DNA of 64,000 nt from Neobacillus niacini NBRC 15566 (GTDB lineage: Bacteria; Bacillota; Bacilli; Bacillales; Cytobacillaceae), in NCBI RefSeq assembly GCF_001591505.1, contig NZ_BCVA01000019.1, positions 31,483-95,482 of the forward strand. Reading direction: 5' to 3'. Position 1 is the stretch's first letter, and every line of letters starts with the position of its first letter. Below, one piece after another: positions 23,753 to 32,506 of this stretch. The notes below the pieces were generated by a model, which saw only the letters and a list, made by a program, of their open reading frames with translations, was not told the DNA's origin and ran no database searches. The translations under genes were made by a program, and so were the position numbers.

Positions 23753-25228
23753 ATGGAAGAATTCGTTAATTGGCTGGCGGGACTAGTATGGGGGAATGGC
23801 CTGGTCATCCTTGCATTAGGTGCAGGCTTAATCTTCACAGTTGCAACGCGGTTTGTGCAAGTTAGGTATTTTAAAGAGATGATTAAATTATTGTTCGAAG
23901 GAAAAAGCTCTGAGGAAGGAATTTCCTCATTTCAAGCATTTTGTTTGGCTTTGTCCGGGCGTGTAGGTGTTGGCAATATAGCTGGTGTCGCCACCGCCAT
24001 TGCTTTCGGGGGTCCAGGAGCGGTTTTTTGGATGTGTGTAATGGCGCTATTAGGAGGCGCAAGTGCTTTTATAGAATCAACGCTAGCCCAAGTATACAAA
24101 ACGAAAGTTGGAAATGAATACCGTGGAGGAACTCCATATTTTATTGAAAAAGGTTTAGGACTTAAGTGGTTTGCTGTTTTGATGGCCGTGGTGGTAACCA
24201 TCTCTTATGGGTTTTTGACACCAGGTGTCCAGGCAAATAATATTGCTGCTGGTATGGAAAATGCTTTTGGTATAAATAAAATAGTCACTGGTATTTTCTT
24301 AGTTGTTTTACTTGGTGCGATTATTTTTGGGGGAGTTAAACGAATCGCCAGTGTTTCGCAAACCGTTGTCCCTTTTATGGCAGCAGGATATGTAGTAATG
24401 ACGTTTGTCATTTTAGCTGCAAATATTAAAGAAATCCCTGAAATGATATCACTTATTATTACTAGTGCATTTGGAGTAAATCAGGCATTTGGAGGAATTG
24501 TCGGTGCTGCTATTGCTTGGGGTGTTCGGAGGTCGATTTTTTCAAATGTGGCAGGTGCCGGTGAAGCAACCTATAGTTCGGCAGCGGCTGAAGTATCTCA
24601 CCCTGCAAAACAAGGATTGGTACAGGCATTTTCTATTTATATTGATACAATTGTCGTTTGTACTGCAACTGCCTTGATGATTCTTGTAACAGGAATGTAC
24701 AACGTTACACCTGAAGGGAAAGAACCAATTGTTCAACCGCTAGAAAATATTGAAGCAGGCCCTGCTTATACACAGATGGCAGTGGAAACCGTTATACCGG
24801 GGTTTGGATCAGCGTTTGTTTCGATTGCCATATTCTTCTTCGCTTTTACCACCTTAATGGCTTATTACTATATTGCCGAAACAACACTTGTTTATTTAAG
24901 TGGAAAACAAGATATTCCTTGGCTGAAAACAATCTTAAAAATTGTCTTGCTAATCATGACATTTGTTGGATGTGTATATTCAGCATCAACAATGTGGGCG
25001 CTGGGGGATATAGGATTTGGATCGATGGCGTGGTTAAGTTTTATAGCAATTTTACTATTAATCAAACCGGCTTTAAAAGTATTAAAGGATTATGACATTC
25101 AAAAAAGGGCTGGGAAAGATCCGGTGTTTAATCCAATTAAAGCTGGCATAAAAGGTGCTGATTTTTGGGAGGAAAAGTGTATTGAGGTAGAAAAAAAATC
25201 TTCTTTAGATAGTAAATCAATTATATAA
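23753..25228 (+). CDS. AGCS-family sodium:amino acid symporter
   Basis: This 491-residue transporter of the alanine/glycine:cation symporter family has about ten to eleven membrane helices. Family motifs include FQAFCLALSGRVGVGNIAGV (about residues 61-80), GGPGAVFWMCVMALLG, and IFSNVAGAGEATYSSAAAE. These carriers take up small neutral amino acids with sodium. Next to hydroxyproline genes, uptake of hydroxyproline or proline is likely but not proven. The start is ATG 23753, eight bases after GGAGG; an in-frame ATG at 23729 would overlap the Shine-Dalgarno. Confidence 0.92.
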   Translation: MEEFVNWLAGLVWGNGLVILALGAGLIFTVATRFVQVRYFKEMIKLLFEGKSSEEGISSFQAFCLALSGRVGVGNIAGVATAIAFGGPGAVFWMCVMALLGGASAFIESTLAQVYKTKVGNEYRGGTPYFIEKGLGLKWFAVLMAVVVTISYGFLTPGVQANNIAAGMENAFGINKIVTGIFLVVLLGAIIFGGVKRIASVSQTVVPFMAAGYVVMTFVILAANIKEIPEMISLIITSAFGVNQAFGGIVGAAIAWGVRRSIFSNVAGAGEATYSSAAAEVSHPAKQGLVQAFSIYIDTIVVCTATALMILVTGMYNVTPEGKEPIVQPLENIEAGPAYTQMAVETVIPGFGSAFVSIAIFFFAFTTLMAYYYIAETTLVYLSGKQDIPWLKTILKIVLLIMTFVGCVYSASTMWALGDIGFGSMAWLSFIAILLLIKPALKVLKDYDIQKRAGKDPVFNPIKAGIKGADFWEEKCIEVEKKSSLDSKSII

Positions 25229-25297
25229 CAACTAGATTTAGAGCTTATGCGTAAATTTTATTTTCCGAGAGACTTATAAAGGAGGGCATGATACTAA

Positions 25298-26359
25298 ATG
25301 CAAAATCTAACACAATTAAGGGACCAGTTCGATGAATTAGGGGTTAATGCACTATTAATTACGAATGGCCGGAACCGCAGATATCTTACCGGTTTTACCG
25401 GGAGTGCCGGGGTTGCTGTTATTACAAAAACAGAAGCTGCCTTATTTGTGGATTTTCGTTATGTTGAACAAGCGAATTCGCAAGTTGAAGATTTTTCGGT
25501 CATCCAAATATGTGGAACAGTCTATGAAGAAATATCGAAAATGCTTGATCGATTAGGCGTTACCCTTTTAGGCTTTGAAGCAGAAGATGTAACCTATCAA
25601 ATATTTTCACAGTACAAAGAGAAAGTAAAGGCTGAAATGGTTCCACTCACCGGAGTTATTGAAATGCTTAGGATGATTAAAACAAAAGAAGAAATTGAAA
25701 AGATAAAAACAGCTGCAAAAATTGCCGATTCTGCATTTACTAGGATATTAGACTTCATACGCCCTGGTGTAACGGAAATTGAAGTAGCAAACGAATTAGA
25801 ATTTTATATGAGGAAATTGGGGGCCACGTCATCTGCATATGATATCATCGTGGCTTCTGGTCAACGCTCTGCACTTCCCCATGGAGTTGCGAGTACAAAG
25901 TTAATTGAAACAGGAGACATGGTGACACTTGATTTTGGTGCTTACTATCAAGGGTATCGTTCTGATATGACAAGAACAATCGCAGTAGGCGAACCGAGAG
26001 CAGAATTAAAAGAAATATATAATATTGTGTTTGAGGCGCTATCAAATGCCCTTGCAGCTATAAAACCAGGGATAACAGGTCAGGAGGCTGATGCATTCAC
26101 TAGGGATTATATAACAGAGAAAGGCTATGGAGAACAGTATGGACATGGATCTGGACATGGCATAGGATTAGATATTCATGAGGAACCTTTCATGTCTCCG
26201 AAGTGTAATATATTTCTAAAACCTGGAATGATTGTTACTGTTGAGCCAGGTATATATATTCCCGACCTAGGCGGTGTACGAATAGAGGACGATATTTTAA
26301 TAACTGAATATGGAAATAAAATAATTACAAAATCGCCTAAGGAGCTTATTATTTTGTAG
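25298..26359 (+). CDS. Xaa-Pro peptidase, M24 family
   Basis: The 353-residue protein has the creatinase-like N-terminal domain and a pita-bread C-terminal domain with the five metal ligands: Asp in DFGAYYQGYRSDMTRT (two), His in GHGIGLDIHEEP, Glu in TVEPGIYI and Glu in GVRIEDD. It should cleave peptide bonds before or after proline in short peptides in the cytoplasm, so release of proline and hydroxyproline from imported peptides fits the cluster. It resembles B. subtilis YqhT. AAGGAGG lies upstream of ATG 25298. No terminator separates it from the symporter. Confidence 0.92.
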   Translation: MQNLTQLRDQFDELGVNALLITNGRNRRYLTGFTGSAGVAVITKTEAALFVDFRYVEQANSQVEDFSVIQICGTVYEEISKMLDRLGVTLLGFEAEDVTYQIFSQYKEKVKAEMVPLTGVIEMLRMIKTKEEIEKIKTAAKIADSAFTRILDFIRPGVTEIEVANELEFYMRKLGATSSAYDIIVASGQRSALPHGVASTKLIETGDMVTLDFGAYYQGYRSDMTRTIAVGEPRAELKEIYNIVFEALSNALAAIKPGITGQEADAFTRDYITEKGYGEQYGHGSGHGIGLDIHEEPFMSPKCNIFLKPGMIVTVEPGIYIPDLGGVRIEDDILITEYGNKIITKSPKELIIL

Positions 26360-26375
26360 TGGGAAATTCGATTTA

Positions 26376-26420
26376 GTCAATAGAGGGGCAAATTGCCCCT
26401 CTATTATTTTTTATTCTTTA
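26376..26420. repeat. 45-bp direct repeat, copy 1
   Basis: The segment opens with GTCAATAGAG, holds the terminator palindrome, and ends ATTTTTTATTCTTTA. It matches 29053-29097 at 43 of 45 positions. The two copies flank the GH146-like gene. Confidence 0.93.
26379..26415. terminator. Terminator of the Xaa-Pro peptidase gene
   Basis: AATAGAGGGGCAA and TTGCCCCTCTATT form a perfect 13-bp inverted repeat with a single central base, followed by ATTTTTTATT. It lies between convergent genes. A near copy occurs at 29056-29082. Confidence 0.9.
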
Positions 26421-26462
26421 GAGCGACAAAAATCTCTATGTGAACTTTTGGAGTATAAGCCT

Positions 26463-28751
26463 CTATAAAAGAGTATTTGTTTTTATATAAAGATGGTAGT
26501 TCTCATGATTTACTTCCGCTAGTGGAACAAATTTAATTTGTTCTGCTTCATATATAAAATGATTCGTTTCCTCAATTCTTATAAATTTTTTATGAAGATT
26601 CTTCTCATTTATTGGTAATTCTAAGTAATTTTCCTGATCTGAGATGGCTGCTAAAATATATGGCCCATAGGCTATAGAAACAATGTTTTTCTTATCGGGT
26701 GTAGCTTCAAGTCTCAGGGTCGGAGAAAATTGGATAGATACTTTATCACCTTTTATCCATTGTTTTTCAATTATTAAGTATCCAGATAGTTCTTTGGCAT
26801 GATACTCCAATTGATTAACCGAAACTTTCACAGCACCCTTATGCCAATAAGGTAAGCGTATCTTTAGCGAATTTTTCGCCAATTTTGTTATATGCAATTC
26901 AAAAGATCCTAAAAATGGGTCATGAACTTTTTGCTCTATTTGTATGCCGTTTTCCTTATCGTCAATTTCAGAAGAGACAAACAAATTCACATACAGTGAT
27001 TCTTTATCTGTAAAGTACAGAGCTTCTGTGTATTTGAAGTGATTTTCTAATCCTGTACCATGACAGCAAGTATTTTCTCTATCAAATTCTTTTCGACTGC
27101 CTGGTCGGGTTGGCATGAAATACGTGCTTGCTCCTTTACACTCATGATCTGTACTTGAAAGGATATGATTGAACATTGTTCTTTCGTAATAATCCATAAA
27201 TCGTACGTCATTTTCATATTCATAAAGATTTTTTGTTAATTTTAGCATATTATAGGAAGCACAGGTTTCTGCAGTATTGTCGGAAATATTTGTCCCAATT
27301 TGTAAAGGCTGTTTAAACATTTCTCCCTCACCAGTTCCGCCAATTGAATAAATATGTGCGTCTACCACGGATTTCCAAAAGAAATGAGAGATTTCGTAGT
27401 ATTTTTTCTCTTTTGTGGTATCGAATATTCTCATTGCACCGATTACCTGCGGAATGTGTTGATTGGCATGTAGTGAACCCAATGCATCAATCTTTTGTTC
27501 CATTGGGAAGAATAATCGATCATTGTCAAATAGTTTTGCTGCCTTAATATGTTTTTCCTTTTTGGTATACATATATAATTCAGCTAGTGATTCATTCATT
27601 CCACCCAATTCGCCAGCAATATACATGCCCCACATTTTTTTCAATTGTTTGTTTGGTAATACACTTAGACGATTGTATACCCAATCCCCAAGTTTATCGG
27701 CAATGGTTAATGCTAAATCAATTTTGACTAAATTGTAACTATCTAATAAGCCGGCAAATATTTTATGCAGTGTATAATAAGGCGCCCAAATTTTGGGGTA
27801 ACGGGTATACTGTTCCAAAAGATCGAATTGTTCTTCGGAATAGCCACTGAGAAATCCGTATCCATAGTTTCCAGTTGCTTCAAATGCCAACTGAACTTTA
27901 TTAAGTTCAGAGATCATATAGGTTAGTTTTTCAAATATAGTTTTATTATCCGTTGCAGCATAACATAAGGCGAGTGCAGATAGATAATGCCCTGTAGTAT
28001 GACCTCTAAGTAAACTATCTGGTGAATCCCACCCAATCATTTCAGGAGCACCTTTCGTATCCAAACCGGAAGTTTTTCTAAAGTTATATAGCATCTGATC
28101 GTCATTAACAGAAAGTAGAAATGCTAAACGCCGGTCCTGAGCCTTCTTGAAAAGTGTGTTCTCTTTTAATCGAACTTTGGTAGTCGAAATACTATTTACT
28201 TTAGTGGATTTGTCCTGGTGAATATCTATTTTTCTTTTAATGTTGATTGTTGCTTTTATTTCATAATCTGTATCAGTTAATCTTCCATAAACAGTTTTTT
28301 CACCAATATCATCATATCTTTTTCTCTCTTCTTCGTTCCACGTAATTGAGTGTGCAATTACATCGCCACGTTTTGTTTGAATGGCTACTACTGATGCAAG
28401 GTAAAATTCTTCATTTACTTTCTTTTCAAGAACAATTGGAAAAACTTTTTCTAATTGAATTTTGTTTTCTTCTTCTAAAATATTCACTTCATAAATCTTA
28501 TCCATTGAGAATTCGCCATATGAAAAAGTTGCAGTTATTGGAACTATTCGATCACCTTTACCATATTCTGGTCGATGAACTCTGCCTGTACCATCAATCC
28601 AGCGGTCATCCTTTGAACGCCAAGTAATGTCTGATCCAAATTTTCCTTCAGTCGGAAGTTTTATATCAAATTCTACTGTTTTTAAGTTTCCTAGATATAA
28701 AGCTTCAATATCTTTTTCAACAATTTCCCTATCACTTAAAACATCTAACAT
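26463..28751 (-). CDS. GH146/GH127-type beta-L-arabinofuranosidase with an atrophied Ig domain
   Basis: The protein has 762 residues. The N-terminal part (about 10-95) is an atrophied bacterial Ig-like domain (LGNLKTVEFDIKLPTEGKFG). The catalytic (alpha/alpha)6 region has HTTGHYLSALAL, the conserved ETCASYNMLKLT and the cysteine pair CCHGTGLENHFKY. Zinc-binding Glu and Cys residues at these positions are known from the GH127 enzyme HypBA1; CC-x-GTG is more typical of GH146. It should remove terminal beta-L-arabinofuranose units. No signal peptide is visible, so it probably acts inside the cell on imported oligosaccharides. The start is ATG 28751, seven bases after GGAGG; the frame from 28769 includes that Shine-Dalgarno. 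Confidence 0.87.
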   Translation of the reverse strand: MLDVLSDREIVEKDIEALYLGNLKTVEFDIKLPTEGKFGSDITWRSKDDRWIDGTGRVHRPEYGKGDRIVPITATFSYGEFSMDKIYEVNILEEENKIQLEKVFPIVLEKKVNEEFYLASVVAIQTKRGDVIAHSITWNEEERKRYDDIGEKTVYGRLTDTDYEIKATINIKRKIDIHQDKSTKVNSISTTKVRLKENTLFKKAQDRRLAFLLSVNDDQMLYNFRKTSGLDTKGAPEMIGWDSPDSLLRGHTTGHYLSALALCYAATDNKTIFEKLTYMISELNKVQLAFEATGNYGYGFLSGYSEEQFDLLEQYTRYPKIWAPYYTLHKIFAGLLDSYNLVKIDLALTIADKLGDWVYNRLSVLPNKQLKKMWGMYIAGELGGMNESLAELYMYTKKEKHIKAAKLFDNDRLFFPMEQKIDALGSLHANQHIPQVIGAMRIFDTTKEKKYYEISHFFWKSVVDAHIYSIGGTGEGEMFKQPLQIGTNISDNTAETCASYNMLKLTKNLYEYENDVRFMDYYERTMFNHILSSTDHECKGASTYFMPTRPGSRKEFDRENTCCHGTGLENHFKYTEALYFTDKESLYVNLFVSSEIDDKENGIQIEQKVHDPFLGSFELHITKLAKNSLKIRLPYWHKGAVKVSVNQLEYHAKELSGYLIIEKQWIKGDKVSIQFSPTLRLEATPDKKNIVSIAYGPYILAAISDQENYLELPINEKNLHKKFIRIEETNHFIYEAEQIKFVPLAEVNHENYHLYIKTNTLL

Positions 28752-28774
28752 TATTTTTCCTCCATTCATTATTT

Positions 28775-28788
28775 ATAAAACGCTTACA
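28775..28788. promoter_or_regulatory. Possible cre site before the GH146-like gene
   Basis: On the minus strand TGTAAGCGTTTTAT fits the first twelve positions of TGWAANCGNTNWCA and misses the last two. It lies 24 bases before the start codon. Confidence 0.45.
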
Positions 28789-28937
28789 TAAAGAGTATAC
28801 AAAAAAGGGTCATTATTGTCGGTAGTTAAAAAATAAGATTAGGTGGTTTAAATTGACTATATATATTGTAAACTTTCATTTCTTCCTTTGAACGCCATTA
28901 ATTATGCTTTTTAACCTTTCAATAGATTTTTAGAAAA

Positions 28938-28983
28938 CCCCAATAAAAAAATCAGCGACTATCTGCTGATTTTTTTATTGGGG
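28938..28983. terminator. Very strong hairpin (19-bp perfect stem)
   Basis: Positions 28938-28956 and 28965-28983 are exact reverse complements (CCCCAATAAAAAAATCAGC and its partner) with an eight-base loop. The internal T and A runs allow termination on either strand. It lies between the AraC gene and the GH146-like gene. Apart from this, the cre-like site, the activator fragment at 28995-29048 and the 45-bp repeat, I see nothing in the 336-base gap. Confidence 0.75.
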
Positions 28984-28994
28984 CATTTTTGATG

Positions 28995-29048
28995 TTAGCA
29001 AATTTTTATTACTTTTCTTTCATGTTGACCCATTTCTTCCTGGAGCAA
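28995..29048 (-). pseudogene. Fragment of a sigma-54 activator gene
   Basis: The minus strand encodes LLQEEMGQHERKVIKIC and then a stop. It resembles SLQEEMDQYEKRVIERAL, the segment before the helix-turn-helix of the sigma-54 activator at 16101-17771. At the DNA level 29009-29045 matches 16211-16247 at 32 of 37 positions. The similarity stops within a few bases of the 45-bp repeat. I read this as a leftover of a duplicated or replaced activator gene. Confidence 0.5.
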
Positions 29049-29052
29049 TCGT

Positions 29053-29097
29053 GTCAATAGAGTGGCAAATTGCCCCTCTATAATTTTTTATTCTTTA
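29053..29097. repeat. 45-bp direct repeat, copy 2
   Basis: It matches 26376-26420 with two mismatches and overlaps the last codons and stop of the AraC gene. Its palindrome (13-bp arms, one mismatch) probably terminates that gene on the minus strand. Confidence 0.93.
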
Positions 29098-29984
29098 TTT
29101 AAATGTGTCCGGTAGTAAGCTTTACGAAATTCTGTAGGGGTCAATTTTTCGTATTTCTTAAATAGCTTCATAAAGTATTTCTCATCAGAAATTCCAACTG
29201 CATGTGCAATCGATTTAATACCTATGTTTGTAGAAGACAACATGTCTTTTGCTTTAGATATTTTGAGCATGTGAATATATTCTTGGATATTTATACCATG
29301 CTTTTGCTTGAAAACACGAGATAAATAGTCTGGATTATAATTAAACTGTTCAGCAATAGAAGCAACTGAAATAGTATCCATTGCATGTATACGTAGCCAT
29401 TCAACAATTTTAACTAGATTTTTATCAGCTTTTGTTTTTTCTTTTGTTGTTTGGAAATTGGAAAGGGATTGTTCTGAGATTTCAATTAACAGGGACGTGA
29501 CTAAATAATCAACACTTCGTTTGTTATAGTAGTTTGCATTAGCTACATCTTGTAATTGATTAAATAGTATATTGATTCTCTCAATTCTTTGAGGAATTGA
29601 ATAGATTGGTATAAATATATGTGAGTTCAATCTATCATAATCAGGATTAGAACGAAATGCTATTACCTCTTCCTCCATAGTCTTATCATCAATCAATGAA
29701 AAATTATCACTAAAATAAAAATGACACCAGTAAAATGATACTCCAGGATTACACAGCTTATAACCTTCATGGGTGTGTAAAGATAATACCAGAAGGATAT
29801 CCCCGGGTTTTACTTCATATTGAATGTCATCTTGCATTATGTAAAGTGTTTCTTTTACACCAATAATGATTTCGAAACTTTTAAGGTTACGTTTAGTATG
29901 TATCCAAGGTTCATTTGAAACAAATTGTCCACAAGAAATAAATTCAATAGGAGTATTTACATCTGATTTCAGAAATTGCCTCAA
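29088..29984 (-). CDS. AraC-family regulator
   Basis: The 298-residue protein has an N-terminal cupin-like ligand domain (about 1-160; EVKPGDILLVLSLHTHEGY) and two helix-turn-helix motifs at the C-terminus (about 195-293; VASIAEQFNYNPDYLSRVFKQ and the typical IKSIAHAVGISDEKYFMKLFKK). It is divergent from a GH127 gene and co-directional with the GH146-like gene, so both are likely targets, with an arabinose-related ligand as a reasonable guess. It starts at TTG 29984, seven bases after AAGGGTG. Confidence 0.9.
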   Translation of the reverse strand: MRQFLKSDVNTPIEFISCGQFVSNEPWIHTKRNLKSFEIIIGVKETLYIMQDDIQYEVKPGDILLVLSLHTHEGYKLCNPGVSFYWCHFYFSDNFSLIDDKTMEEEVIAFRSNPDYDRLNSHIFIPIYSIPQRIERINILFNQLQDVANANYYNKRSVDYLVTSLLIEISEQSLSNFQTTKEKTKADKNLVKIVEWLRIHAMDTISVASIAEQFNYNPDYLSRVFKQKHGINIQEYIHMLKISKAKDMLSSTNIGIKSIAHAVGISDEKYFMKLFKKYEKLTPTEFRKAYYRTHLNKE

Positions 29985-30252
29985 TATATTTCACCCTTAC
30001 TGTTTAGGAATTTACCAGTTTACATCCTCTTCATTTCTTTTTTAAAAAGTCGTTTTTGTACACCTAATGTTATGGTTGGACTACTGACAATATTTGTTTC
30101 TAAATGCTATCATTTTAACTAATCAAACTATTAGAAAAATTCTAATATTAATTGATTACAAGATGTTAGGTAATTAAATACTATTTTATCAGAAATGTAG
30201 AAGACCCCGCTAACAAATTACCTAGGAGGTGTTACAAATTTACATTAAAATT

Positions 30253-30266
30253 TGAAAGCGTGTTCA
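30253..30266. promoter_or_regulatory. cre site before the first GH127 gene
   Basis: TGAAAGCGTGTTCA matches 13 of 14 positions of TGWAANCGNTNWCA. It lies 50 bases before the TTG start, in the 331-base divergent gap. The rest of the gap (29985-30250) is AT-rich, and I see no other clear signal in it. Confidence 0.65.
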
Positions 30267-30315
30267 TTTTTTGAAATTTTAAGTAAAACAAGAAAATTGA
30301 AGGGGGAAGAACTTT

Positions 30316-32265
30316 TTGAAAGATACTGAAATTAGAAAGCTTGAAAATGTTAAAATCACAGATAGTTTTTGGAGAAGTCGTATGGATGTGATCCGTGATG
30401 AGGTTATCCCTTATCAGTGGGAGGCTTTAAATGATCGTATTCCTGATGCTCCTGCAAGCCACGCAATGGAGAACTTTAAAATTGCAGCTGGTGAATCTAC
30501 CGGTGAATTTTTCGGTTTTGTGTTTCAGGACAGTGATGTGGCAAAATGGTTAGAAGCTACAGCATATAGCTTAGAAACAGATCCGAATCCTAATTTAGAA
30601 AAAACAGCTGATGAAGTCATTGATTTAATTGGAAGAGCACAACAAAAAAATGGCTACTTGAATACGTTTTTTACGGTAAAAGAACCGGATGGGAAATGGA
30701 GTAATCTTCGCGACCAACATGAAATGTACTGCGCAGGACATATGATTGAAGCCGCCGTTGCCTATTACCAAGTTACTGGAAAACGAAAACTGCTAGATAT
30801 AATGTGCCGTTTTGTTGATCATATCGATTCCGTATTCGGTAAAGAAGAAAATAAGATAAGGGGTTATGATGGCCACCAAGAAATAGAATTAGCATTAGTT
30901 AAATTGTATCAGGTAACAGGAAATGAACGTTATTTAAGCCTTAGTAAACTCTTTATTGATGAGCGTGGTCAGCAGCCTCACTTTTTCGATTTAGAAAAGG
31001 AAGCAAGACATGACGATAAAAAATTCTGGTGGGATGACGCAGAGTTCGGTCCATATAGCTATCATCAAGCACATTTACCAGTTCGAAAACAAAAAGAAGC
31101 GGTTGGGCATGCAGTAAGAGCCATGTATATGTATACGGCGATGGCCGATTTGGCGAAAGAAACAGGAGACGAATCATTAAAGGAAGCAACTGAAACGATG
31201 TGGGAAAATGTAACACAAAAGCAAATGTATATTACTGGTGGTGTAGGATCCCAAGTCTTTGGGGAAGCATTTTCCTTTGATTATGATCTTCCAAATGATA
31301 CGTGCTATACCGAGACTTGTGCATCAATTGGATTAGTCTTTTGGGCAAATCGAATGTTGAATCTTGAAAAAAATAGTAAATATGCGGATGTAATGGAGCG
31401 GGCTTTATATAACGGGACAATCAGCGGAATGGATCTAAGTGGAAAGAAGTTCTTTTATGTTAATCCATTAGAAGTACACCCGAAATCAAGTGAAAAACGA
31501 CATGATAAAGGACATGTAAAGCCAGTAAGACAAAAATGGTACAGCTGTGCATGCTGCCCGCCAAATCTTGCTCGATTAATTGCATCAATTGGACATTATA
31601 TTTATTCGGTTAACCAAAATGAAGCGTTTGTACACCTGTATATGGGAAATAAAGCAGAACTGAATATTGGCGGACAGAATGTGCAAGTGGTTCAAGAAAC
31701 CAATTATCCTTGGGATGGACAGGTGAGGATCACGCTTTCTCCGGAAAAGTCTATAGAATTTACAATCGCAGTCCGAATTCCGGGATGGTGCCAAGGTGCC
31801 GTATTAAAAGTGAATGATCAATTTATTGAAGTGAATACCTGCCTAAAGGATGGCTATGCATATCTAACACGCCTTTGGGAAAAAGGTGATGAAATTGAAC
31901 TTCATTTTCCAATGCCAGTTGAACGAATTCGTGCGAATCCGAATGTGCGTGAAAATGCTGGGAAGGTCGCATTACAGCGGGGACCTGTTGTGTACTGTTT
32001 AGAGGAAGCTGACAATGGTGCAAATTTACCGAGCATTTCCTTACCAAAAAATTCAAAACTCCAAGTAACCTTTGAAGAAAATTTGCTGGATGGAGTCTGT
32101 GTGGTAACAGCCCATGCAGAGCAAGTTGACGAGACTGCATGGAATGGAGAACTCTATAAACCTATTGAACGTAGGACGAAACCAATTTCAATTAAAGCTG
32201 TTCCATATTTTTCATGGTGTAATCGAGATCCTGGTGAAATGCTTGTATGGATAACAGAAAAGTAA
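30316..32265 (+). CDS. GH127 beta-L-arabinofuranosidase
   Basis: The 649-residue glycoside hydrolase has the full GH127 core: FWRSRMDVIRDEVIPYQW near the N-terminus, DSDVAKWLEA, NGYLNTFFT, CAGHMIEAAVAYY, GHQEIELALVKLY, ETCASIGLVFW (about 335-345) and CACCPPNLARL (about 415-425). In HypBA1 of Bifidobacterium longum the equivalent Glu and Cys residues bind zinc, and the first Cys of the CC pair is the nucleophile. HypBA1 releases L-arabinose from beta-1,2-linked arabinobiose derived from hydroxyproline-linked extensin chains. No signal peptide is present. The start is TTG 30316 after GGGGGAAG. Confidence 0.93.
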   Translation: MKDTEIRKLENVKITDSFWRSRMDVIRDEVIPYQWEALNDRIPDAPASHAMENFKIAAGESTGEFFGFVFQDSDVAKWLEATAYSLETDPNPNLEKTADEVIDLIGRAQQKNGYLNTFFTVKEPDGKWSNLRDQHEMYCAGHMIEAAVAYYQVTGKRKLLDIMCRFVDHIDSVFGKEENKIRGYDGHQEIELALVKLYQVTGNERYLSLSKLFIDERGQQPHFFDLEKEARHDDKKFWWDDAEFGPYSYHQAHLPVRKQKEAVGHAVRAMYMYTAMADLAKETGDESLKEATETMWENVTQKQMYITGGVGSQVFGEAFSFDYDLPNDTCYTETCASIGLVFWANRMLNLEKNSKYADVMERALYNGTISGMDLSGKKFFYVNPLEVHPKSSEKRHDKGHVKPVRQKWYSCACCPPNLARLIASIGHYIYSVNQNEAFVHLYMGNKAELNIGGQNVQVVQETNYPWDGQVRITLSPEKSIEFTIAVRIPGWCQGAVLKVNDQFIEVNTCLKDGYAYLTRLWEKGDEIELHFPMPVERIRANPNVRENAGKVALQRGPVVYCLEEADNGANLPSISLPKNSKLQVTFEENLLDGVCVVTAHAEQVDETAWNGELYKPIERRTKPISIKAVPYFSWCNRDPGEMLVWITEK

Positions 32266-32506
32266 CAATTTAGAAACTTATGTATAGTTCTTTACTGCTA
32301 TAATTTTTTAATCCAATCACTATCAACAACTTATTTTTAAATAAGTCAGTTTAATACACCCTGGAAGCAAAGACCTACAAGAAATTCTGTATTTCAATTA
32401 ATCTAGCAACTAAAAAATAAGATGTTTCAAACCTTTCTATTTCTTGACATCCTCGAAATCACATAATTTTGGTTGGAGTAAAAAAATGAGATAAGGATGT
32501 GGAAAA

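Noticed and set aside
26376..29097. Mobile element carrying the GH146-like gene
   Set aside because: The flanking 45-bp repeats are in direct orientation and contain terminators; there is no transposase, no target duplication and no terminal inverted repeat.
32444..32470. Promoter with TTGACA before the first ABC binding-protein gene
   Set aside because: The only CATAAT lies 12 bases downstream, too close for a SigA promoter, and nothing suitable occurs at 16-18 bases.
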